This document shows, piece by piece, positions 1 through 5,842 of a stretch of DNA of 6,660 bases (the first letter of the stretch is position 1; each line of letters starts with the position of its first letter). A model generated the notes under the pieces. It ran no database searches. It saw only the letters and a list, made by a program, of their open reading frames with translations, and was not told the DNA's origin. The stretch comes from an uncultured Polyangiaceae bacterium (lineage in GTDB: Bacteria; Myxococcota_A; Polyangia; Polyangiales; Houyiibacteriaceae): positions 1-6,660 of the forward strand of contig CAMYJN010000134.1 in NCBI GenBank assembly GCA_947258625.1. The letters run 5' to 3'. The position numbers and the translations under genes are program-made.

Positions 1-902
1 CGCGATGGAATCGTCCACTCGAGGACATCGGTCTGATCGCCCTTGGAACGGAAAGCGCGAAGGACATGAGTCGTCCGCTAAGCGCCTGGGTCGCCGAAGA
101 GCTGGGCCTAGTTGGCGCGGTTCGGTCCTACGAAGTGAAACACGCATGTTACGGTGGCACGCTTGCGTTACGCCAGGCCCTCGAGTGGAATTGGTCCGGG
201 GCGGGTGCTGGCAAGGCGGCCTTGGTGATCGCTTCCGATGTCGCGCTCTACTCGCGGCGCGATCCCGGTGAGCCGACGCAGGGCGCAGGCGCGGTCGCGA
301 TGATCATCGATGAACCCGAGGTCGCCAGCGTATCGGCGACCTCGTACCCATTCAGTAGCCCGGCGTTTGATTTCTGGCGTCCAGTCGGCGATTCGTTTCC
401 ATCCGTGGACGGACAGCTCAGTCTCGACTGCTATAGGAACGCCGTGTCGGAGTGCTTCGGCGCCCTCATCGGCGATCGCGACGCACGTTCGGTGCTCTCG
501 GAGTACAGAGCCATGTGCTTCCACGTGCCGTTCCCAAAGATGGTCAAGAAGGCGGTGCTTCATTTCGGCGAGCAGCTCGGCTGGTCGGCGCAGGAAGCGG
601 AACGACTCTATCGTGAGAAGGTCGAGGATACGCTCGAGTGGAACCAATTGACTGGCAATGCGTACACCGCGAGTCTTTGGATCTCGGTGGCGCGGGCCTT
701 GGTAGGGCTTCGGGAGGGAACTCCGATCACCGCGTTCTCGTATGGCTCCGGATATGGCGCGGAGCTTCTCGAGCTTACAGCGGGACCGGCGGCTGCGTCG
801 GCGCAGTGGGTCTCGGACGTGGAGCAGGACCTCGATGCACGGGAGCCAGTCGACATGGGGGGCTACGAAACGCTTCGAGGTCATGCCCGCGCGAGCGCCT
901 GA
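1..902 (+). CDS. mvaS: Hydroxymethylglutaryl-CoA synthase, 3' part (5' end outside window)
   Basis: Condenses acetyl-CoA with acetoacetyl-CoA to HMG-CoA, the committed step of the cytosolic mevalonate pathway. The reading frame is open from the window edge (first full codon at 3) to TGA at 900-902, giving 299 visible residues. An ATG at 66 is internal, because the family-typical motif LGTESAKD lies upstream of it. Catalytic residues are all visible: Glu17 in GTES (nt 51-53), the acyl-accepting Cys49 in HACYGG (nt 147-149) and His174 in CFHVPF (nt 522-524). The Glu-Cys spacing of 32 equals that of the Staphylococcus enzyme (E79/C111), so about 60 N-terminal residues are missing. Other family motifs are GEPTQGAGAVAM, VDGQLS, GNAYTASL and FSYGSG near the C-terminus. 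It overlaps the next gene by 20 nt. A polyketide beta-branching HMG-CoA synthase homologue is the alternative, but the adjacent isomerase favours isoprenoid synthesis. Confidence 0.95.
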   Translation, partial: RWNRPLEDIGLIALGTESAKDMSRPLSAWVAEELGLVGAVRSYEVKHACYGGTLALRQALEWNWSGAGAGKAALVIASDVALYSRRDPGEPTQGAGAVAMIIDEPEVASVSATSYPFSSPAFDFWRPVGDSFPSVDGQLSLDCYRNAVSECFGALIGDRDARSVLSEYRAMCFHVPFPKMVKKAVLHFGEQLGWSAQEAERLYREKVEDTLEWNQLTGNAYTASLWISVARALVGLREGTPITAFSYGSGYGAELLELTAGPAAASAQWVSDVEQDLDAREPVDMGGYETLRGHARASA

Positions 903-1962
903 GCCGCCGAGCGGGACGCCTTCGGCCGGCATTGCGGCGCGCAAAGCCGATCATCTCGATCTGTGCGAAAGCGACGAGGTTGGGTTTCGGTCGACCAGCA
1001 CTCTGCTCGAAGGCGTCACGCTACTTCATCAGTCATTGCCCGAGCTCTGCACGGAAGACGTGAGCACCGAAATCGAGCTGCTAGGTCGGCGACTCTGCGC
1101 GCCGGTCATCATCGCTGCAATGACCGGCGGTCACGAACGCGCGGCGAGCATCAATCGCTCGCTGGCAATGCTCGCGCAAGAACAGGGCCTCGGCTTCGGG
1201 CTCGGGAGCCAGCGCGCGATGCAGCGCGATCCAGGAATGCATTGGACTTACCGCGTCCGGGAATGGGCTCCAGACATTTTGCTTCTTGGGAACATCGGCG
1301 TCGTTCAGGCGCGAGAGACAAGAACAAAGGAACTCGAAGCGCTGGTTCGAGATGTGGGCGCCGATGCGCTCTGCGTCCATCTCAACCCGGCGATGGAGCT
1401 CATTCAGAGCGACGGCGACCGGGACTTTCGCGGTTGCGTCCAGACATTGGAGAGACTCTGCAGCGAGCTGCCGTTCCCGATCGTCGCCAAGGAGACTGGA
1501 AACGGACTGAGCCCGCAAACGATCGACAAGCTCGTGGGCGCCGGCGTGCGCTGCGTCGATACCTCGGGCGCGGGCGGTACGTCCTGGGTGGGGGTCGAGA
1601 CACTTCGAGCCGACGAGAAGCGGCGTTCCTTGGGCGATCGCCTCTGGGATTGGGGCATTCCGACGGCCGCCTCCGTGCACTACGCGACACGTGCGTCGCT
1701 TACCACGATCGCGACCGGCGGGCTTCGCTCCGGGCTCGACGTTGCACGGGCGATTTCGCTCGGCGCTCATGCGGGTGGAGTAGCGAGGCCCTTACTTCAA
1801 ACGCTCAGGCGTGCGGGAGAGGACGGTGTGCGTAGCTATCTCGATGAGCTCGTTCATGAGCTACGGTCGGTCATGCTGCTGACCGGATCCCGCACCATCG
1901 AGGCGCTTCGCCACGCGCCGCGGGTCATTTCCAGTGAGCTCGAAAGGTGGCTTTCTGTGTGA
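883..1962 (+). CDS. fni: Type 2 isopentenyl-diphosphate delta-isomerase (FMN-dependent)
   Basis: Interconverts isopentenyl and dimethylallyl diphosphate using reduced FMN; cytosolic TIM-barrel enzyme. It has 359 residues, close to the usual ~350. The start is the ATG at 883, the only plausible one before the N-terminal RKADH motif; the frame is open further upstream but there it only shadows mvaS. A GAGG at 877-880 sits too close to be a good ribosome site, so coupling to mvaS translation (20-nt overlap) is likely. Family motifs in order: RKADH, AAMTGGH, GLGSQRA, GNIG, HLNPAME (His166, Asn168, Glu172) followed by GDRDFRG, KETGNGLS, DTSGAGGTSWVGVE, WGIPTAAS, and the C-terminal flavin phosphate site IATGGLRSGLD with GVARPLL. 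Odd point: in characterised enzymes the metal and substrate motif reads HLNPxQE, with a catalytic Gln; here that position is Met171. The family assignment is secure; full activity is inferred. Confidence 0.95.
   Translation: MPARAPEPPSGTPSAGIAARKADHLDLCESDEVGFRSTSTLLEGVTLLHQSLPELCTEDVSTEIELLGRRLCAPVIIAAMTGGHERAASINRSLAMLAQEQGLGFGLGSQRAMQRDPGMHWTYRVREWAPDILLLGNIGVVQARETRTKELEALVRDVGADALCVHLNPAMELIQSDGDRDFRGCVQTLERLCSELPFPIVAKETGNGLSPQTIDKLVGAGVRCVDTSGAGGTSWVGVETLRADEKRRSLGDRLWDWGIPTAASVHYATRASLTTIATGGLRSGLDVARAISLGAHAGGVARPLLQTLRRAGEDGVRSYLDELVHELRSVMLLTGSRTIEALRHAPRVISSELERWLSV
1945..1950 (+). promoter_or_regulatory. Shine-Dalgarno sequence for the LytTR regulator
   Basis: AGGTGG, one mismatch from AGGAGG, lies inside the 3' end of the isomerase gene, 8 nt before the GTG at 1959. 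This spacing supports GTG 1959 as the start of the response regulator rather than the GTG at 1947, which overlaps this site. Confidence 0.6.
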
Positions 1963-2699
1963 CTAGGGGTGGCGGCGCACTTCGCGTGATCGTGGTCGAC
2001 GATGAAGCGCCCGCGCGAGACGAGCTGACGTTTCTGCTTCAGCAGTGCAAAGAGGTGGAGGTGGTGGGCGAGGCTGGTTTCGCAGTGGAAGCCGAGAGAC
2101 TGTGTGAGACCCAGCAACCGCAGGTGGCGTTCATCGATCTCCGCATGCCCGGCCTGAACGGCCTCGCCCTCGCTGAGATTCTTCGGAAGACGTGCCCTGA
2201 CCTCGAGATCGTGATCGTATCGGCGCACGACGAGGGAGCCATCGCCGGATTCGACGCCCGCATCACCGACTACCTGCTCAAGCCGGTACGTCTAGATCGA
2301 CTTCGCCGAACACTGGAGCGAGTGACCGCCCGTTTGCACCTGCTCGCCGGCGCTGAGCGCCTCGAGCGCTTTGCCGTACGACGCAGGGGCTCCTACGTGG
2401 TCGTCGAGGTGCGGGACGTCGTCTATTTCGAGTCCAAGGGCGAGCTGGTCTGGGCCGTTACGGAGCGAGACCGTTTCGCGCTCGATCGAACGCTAACCAC
2501 CCTGGCCGATGAGCTCGACGAAAAGGCGTACTTCCAGTGCCACCGAAGTTGCATCGTGCGAATCGATCGCATACGCACCATCGAGCCAGCAGGTGCCCGG
2601 TCGTATCGCCTCCTCCTCGATCACCCTGACGAACCGAAAGTCCCGCTGGCTCGCGACCGCAGCGCGAAGTTGCGCGAGCGGATTCCGTTTTTGCGTTGA
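1959..2699 (+). CDS. LytTR-family response regulator
   Basis: A two-component transcription regulator of 246 residues: an N-terminal receiver domain (about 8-125) and a C-terminal LytTR DNA-binding domain (about 135-245). The receiver has the acidic pair Asp14/Asp15 (VVDDE), the phospho-acceptor Asp60 (FIDLRMPG), switch residue Ser88 (IVSAHD) and Lys108-Pro109 (LLKPV), so it looks phosphorylation-competent. The LytTR half shows the DVVYFES strand and the family motif FQCHRSCIVRIDRI. The start is GTG at 1959, overlapping the isomerase stop by 4 nt (GTGA), with AGGTGG 8 nt upstream; GTG 1947 would add only four residues. The tight overlap implies co-translation with the isoprenoid genes. LytTR regulators usually pair with a membrane histidine kinase, and none is present here. 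Its targets cannot be read from the sequence. Confidence 0.93.
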   Translation: MTRGGGALRVIVVDDEAPARDELTFLLQQCKEVEVVGEAGFAVEAERLCETQQPQVAFIDLRMPGLNGLALAEILRKTCPDLEIVIVSAHDEGAIAGFDARITDYLLKPVRLDRLRRTLERVTARLHLLAGAERLERFAVRRRGSYVVVEVRDVVYFESKGELVWAVTERDRFALDRTLTTLADELDEKAYFQCHRSCIVRIDRIRTIEPAGARSYRLLLDHPDEPKVPLARDRSAKLRERIPFLR

Positions 2700-2728
2700 G
2701 CCGCAAGCCGCGTGTTCTCCCCCGCTCC
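2700..2728. other. 29-nt convergent intergenic gap
   Basis: Separates the TGA of the response regulator from the TAG of the lipoprotein gene, which face each other. No GC-rich hairpin followed by a T-tract is visible on either strand. The best inverted repeat nearby is a 5-bp stem, TTGCG/CGCAA, spanning the regulator stop codon, which is too weak to call a terminator. Confidence 0.7.
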
Positions 2729-5700
2729 CTAGCCCGGACGCTCCCGCTTTGCGAACCACTGCCGATAGCGCTGCATCCGCGATTGCTGCCCCTGCGACGC
2801 GCGTCGTTTGCAGGTCGACCGTTCCTCGGAGCCGTCCGGCGCCCCCCAGCGGATCTCCACGCAATCGTTCGGATTGTAGGCCAGCTCCATCGCCTTTTTG
2901 CGAGCGACGAGATCGGCGAGGGTGAGCTTCCATGCGGTTCCATCCGAGCGACGGTACTCGAACGACCGCTTCTCGAGCTCGGTCTGGAGTGCCACGCGAA
3001 CCTGCTGGACGGCCGCGTCGCGATCAGCAACCTGGATTCCGAAACGTTCTGGATGGGCGGCAACGCTATCAGGGAATGACACCACCGCGTCGATGCTGAT
3101 CAGCAAACGCATGTCGCGCGACGGTGTCGAGTAGTCCTCCCAGGGGCCGGTCGTCAGAAAGAGCGCGCGGCCATGTGGCATGTCGATCGGGGCGTAGCCT
3201 TTGGACATCATGAAGTCTTCGCCGTTCTGGACAGAGCTCAGGCGTCGCAAGACCGATTCTTCGAGGGCGTCGACCAGGCTGGTTTGCATGCGCACCGGGT
3301 CGAGGGCACGCGGGTTGATCATCCCCTCCATCGCAGCGTAGAAGTCGTCGGCGCTGCCTTTGTATTGCGCATCGGACCAGGCGCGGATTCCGCCGGTTTT
3401 GCGCAGTTGATCGTTGGTGGCGATCCGCCAGGGCTGAGTGTCAGCGTCAGTGCCAGTGTCAGCGGCAGCGTCAGTGTCAGCGTCAGTGCCAGCGTCAGCG
3501 TCAGCGTCAGCGTCGGGTACGCGGCCGGGCGCGTAGCGAACCGGTCGCCAGCCCTTGAACCCTGCGCCAACGAGCTCGGTCTTGGGGGTGAATAGGAACG
3601 AGCCGCGCCAGAAGCGCCGGCGTCCGACCGTGCCGTCCGGTTGAGCGTCGGCACCGATCAGGACTCCGTAGTCGCTGACGCCCTGCGGCTTCCAACGCGC
3701 GACGACCAGGATGTGGCCGTACGGGTCGGCGAACACGGCGCCCGGTCGCATCGCTCGCCGACTCAAGCGCAGCGGATAGAGATCGGTTTGGTCGTCGTCG
3801 GGTAGGGTGCGTGGGCTCGACGAGTGAACGGTGCCCGCCATCCTGCGAACGAATCTACGAAATGCGCCGACATCATCGCTGTCCGGAACAGCGTCGAGAT
3901 TGCTGAACACCGTCGGCTCACAAACCGGCGGCGTGTCTTTTCGGCCTCGCGTGCAGGCGCGATAGACGAAGGGGAGCTGAAGCTTCCACGCGAAGTAGGC
4001 ACGCAAGAAGTAGGGCAGGTCCGCGCAGTCGGGCTCCAGGTCGAGCCGCGCGTCCTCTCCAACCGATCGATAGTCGTAGAGCAGGTTGCGATCGCGCGCG
4101 CCAATGAGCTCTTGGAGTCGAGACCAGGTGACGTCGTCGCCGCTGGGTTCACGAAAAAGCTGTTCGATGAAGGCTGCGAATAGATTCTCGTTGTCCCGCG
4201 CCCACGCCCGGCTGGGCTCCCAGGCCGCGCCTGCGGAACTGCGCTTTGCCGGTGGCGCTGGATGCTTTGCAACCGAGATGGACTCGCAGGCGTGCACCAA
4301 ATCGCCATCCGCAAAGACGGTGGTCCATCGGCCTGCTTCCGGTTCGGGGACCTCGACCCATCGGCTGTACGGAGGCCCGTCGAGTATGTGTTGGGCCGGT
4401 GTGACTCGAGCACCGTCCGGCGCGAAGAGAACGAGCGAGGCGAGCCCCGGATCCCGCTCGCCAGTGACGATGACGCGCAGGGGCCTCGAGGAGTCCGGTC
4501 GCTGCGGCGATCGAAAGATCGCCGTTTGTGTGGTGTCGGCGCATCGTCCCTGCGGGACAGCGACCGGCGCGTTCGGGCGAAGCTCAGCGTCCGCGACCAG
4601 CGCGGGCCCGGGCGTCTTGCCCAAAACCGTGAGGCGCGTGATCCGGCTCAAGAAATCACGGCGTGAGCTTCCCTCGCCCAATGAGAGGTCGCTCACCGCG
4701 ACGCGATCGACGCGATTGACCGTCTCCACGTCGAGGCCCTCGCAGGGCGTGAGGTATTCGGAGAACGCGTGGATGGCCATCGGCACGCCTTCTTCGCTCG
4801 TGCCGAGGTACAGCATGATGTGGCCGGGGAAGTGGAGCAGCACGATGCCGCGCTGTGCGGAGGCTTCGAGGAGCAGCCGCTTTTCGTTGTGGTCCTCGAC
4901 GCTCGATACATCGACGCTGAAAGTGCCGGCCATCGCTTGCCGCGCGCTGTGCCGCGGCAAGTCGATTCCGAAAGCTGCAAAGACGTCGAGAAGGAATCGC
5001 GAGCAATCGTAGCCGCCATCCTTGCCGCCCCAGCCATACGGTTCACCCAACATGGCGAACGCTGCACTCAGAAGCTCTCGCCGGCTAAACGCGCGGAGCT
5101 CGCGGGCTCGAGTTCTCGATTCAAGCGCATCGCGGTCGATCGCAGAGGAGAGCGCTTCGCTGCGGACCCAGCCGAGCGCGTAGGGTGTCCGTGCGAGGTA
5201 CATGCCGTTCGGCCACCGAGCCAAGAGCTGAATCAGCTCGCCTTCGCGCATCGTGCTACAGCGGTTGCGGTCGAAGTCGGGGTCGACCGGAGCCGTGAAG
5301 AGACCGCCGTCGTATGGACCGCAGCGGAGTGCCTCTAGCTTTTCGACGACTCGCCACTCGTCTATCGCGTCGATGGACGCCGGCGCATTGAATGCGACGA
5401 GCACGTCCGCGTCGATCTTCTTCCCCTTGGAATCGAAGAGCTCGTCCGCCTCGAGCCTCCGCCTCATGTAGGCCAGGCGCTCGTCGAGCTGCGCCTGCAG
5501 CGCCTCTCGATCGACGGGTGCCAGTAGATCCGCCTGGCCGATCGGCTCGCCGTCCCGCTGCTCTTGCAGCGCAAGCTGGTGGTGCCGGACCGCCGCTGCG
5601 TCCATGAGCGGCTCGTCGAGCGGCCCGTAGGCCTCGTTCCGGGCAAGCCAGTATTCGAGCGTCTCATGGGCGGGAGACACATGGGCCAGCGGAGGCTCGG

Positions 5701-5842
5701 CTTTGCGGGTTTCGGGGCACCAGGCAGGGCGCGGTGGTTTTTCCGCAACGTGCGGGCCGTCGTCCCTGCACCCGGGCAATGAGACAAGGCATAGCGCTGC
5801 CGCAACGGCCAGGCGAAACGCTATGTGGGTGCCAGCATCCAT
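2729..5842 (-). CDS. Large lipoprotein with NlpC/P60 peptidase and a second cysteine-hydrolase-like domain
   Basis: A 1037-residue predicted lipoprotein. Residues 1-24 are a signal peptide (hydrophobic 11-23) ending in lipobox SLPG-Cys25. The frame stays open 94 codons further upstream, but that part only shadows the hydrolase gene; the ATG at 5842 is what places the signal peptide at the N-terminus. Residues 165-230 resemble the SH3-like region that precedes NlpC/P60 in peptidoglycan endopeptidases (GWV motif near 224-226). Residues 253-363 are NlpC/P60, with Cys280 (GYDCSRF), His341 (GHIMLYLG) and His358 as the likely triad. Residues 420-525 look like a beta-sandwich. Residues 595-740 form a second candidate Cys-His-Asp site: Cys606 (DCADLPYFLR), His710 (YGHILVVARW), Asp732 (GADAQPDG). 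A repeat linker spans 777-801, followed by a C-terminal domain I do not recognise. Apart from Cys25, Cys280 and Cys606, the mature part has ten cysteines, an even number that fits disulfides in an exported protein. The role in wall peptide cleavage is inferred. Confidence 0.88.
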   Translation of the reverse strand: MDAGTHIAFRLAVAAALCLVSLPGCRDDGPHVAEKPPRPAWCPETRKAEPPLAHVSPAHETLEYWLARNEAYGPLDEPLMDAAAVRHHQLALQEQRDGEPIGQADLLAPVDREALQAQLDERLAYMRRRLEADELFDSKGKKIDADVLVAFNAPASIDAIDEWRVVEKLEALRCGPYDGGLFTAPVDPDFDRNRCSTMREGELIQLLARWPNGMYLARTPYALGWVRSEALSSAIDRDALESRTRARELRAFSRRELLSAAFAMLGEPYGWGGKDGGYDCSRFLLDVFAAFGIDLPRHSARQAMAGTFSVDVSSVEDHNEKRLLLEASAQRGIVLLHFPGHIMLYLGTSEEGVPMAIHAFSEYLTPCEGLDVETVNRVDRVAVSDLSLGEGSSRRDFLSRITRLTVLGKTPGPALVADAELRPNAPVAVPQGRCADTTQTAIFRSPQRPDSSRPLRVIVTGERDPGLASLVLFAPDGARVTPAQHILDGPPYSRWVEVPEPEAGRWTTVFADGDLVHACESISVAKHPAPPAKRSSAGAAWEPSRAWARDNENLFAAFIEQLFREPSGDDVTWSRLQELIGARDRNLLYDYRSVGEDARLDLEPDCADLPYFLRAYFAWKLQLPFVYRACTRGRKDTPPVCEPTVFSNLDAVPDSDDVGAFRRFVRRMAGTVHSSSPRTLPDDDQTDLYPLRLSRRAMRPGAVFADPYGHILVVARWKPQGVSDYGVLIGADAQPDGTVGRRRFWRGSFLFTPKTELVGAGFKGWRPVRYAPGRVPDADADADAGTDADTDAAADTGTDADTQPWRIATNDQLRKTGGIRAWSDAQYKGSADDFYAAMEGMINPRALDPVRMQTSLVDALEESVLRRLSSVQNGEDFMMSKGYAPIDMPHGRALFLTTGPWEDYSTPSRDMRLLISIDAVVSFPDSVAAHPERFGIQVADRDAAVQQVRVALQTELEKRSFEYRRSDGTAWKLTLADLVARKKAMELAYNPNDCVEIRWGAPDGSEERSTCKRRASQGQQSRMQRYRQWFAKRERPG
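3440..3514. repeat. Hexanucleotide tandem repeat, about 12.5 copies of GTCAGY
   Basis: A 75-bp array of 6-nt units on the + strand: GTCAGC and GTCAGT dominate, with GCCAGT, GCCAGC and GGCAGC variants. The three exact GTCAGC units plus a half unit at 3494-3514 are the most homogeneous part. On the - strand it encodes residues 777-801 of the lipoprotein, an alternating Asp-Ala/Asp-Thr linker with occasional Gly. Because the unit is a multiple of three, copy-number change would alter linker length by two residues without shifting frame. The + strand reading (Ser-Val repeats) is a shadow. Confidence 0.95.
5771..5842 (-). other. Lipoprotein signal peptide coding segment
   Basis: Codes for residues 1-24 of the large lipoprotein: a short n-region with a single Arg at 10, a hydrophobic stretch rich in Ala, Leu and Val, and a lipobox ending in Leu-Pro-Gly before Cys25. 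Signal peptidase II cleavage would leave a lipidated Cys followed by Arg-Asp-Asp. No Asp at +2, so the classical enterobacterial inner-membrane retention signal is absent; the membrane of destination is not certain. Confidence 0.85.

Noticed and set aside
5..271. 88-codon + strand frame at the window start
   Set aside because: Out of frame with the mvaS motifs that continue from codon 3 through the catalytic Glu and Cys; no features of its own.
168..944. 258-codon open frame on the - strand opposite mvaS
   Set aside because: The protein is Arg-rich with no recognisable motif and lies fully antisense to a well-supported HMG-CoA synthase gene. Long antisense frames are expected in GC-rich coding DNA.
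1081..1770. 229-codon open frame on the - strand opposite fni
   Set aside because: Antisense to the isomerase, no family motifs, composition typical of a shadow frame.
2535..2580. Two cysteines flanking the HRS motif in the LytTR domain as a redox switch like AgrA
   Set aside because: Cys194 is a frequent variation before HRS in LytTR proteins, and there is no positional evidence for a disulfide switch.
2692..2706. Possible terminator hairpin TTGCG/CGCAA at the regulator stop
   Set aside because: Only 5 bp of stem, not GC-dense enough and with no following T-tract.
3440..3514. Tandem repeat considered as a CRISPR array or replication iterons
   Set aside because: The units are 6 bp without spacers and keep an open coding frame with a sensible linker, so a coding microsatellite explains them.
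3173..3595. 140-codon + strand frame with a Ser-Val repeat tract
   Set aside because: It is the complementary reading of the GTCAGY repeat within the lipoprotein gene and has no other protein-like character.
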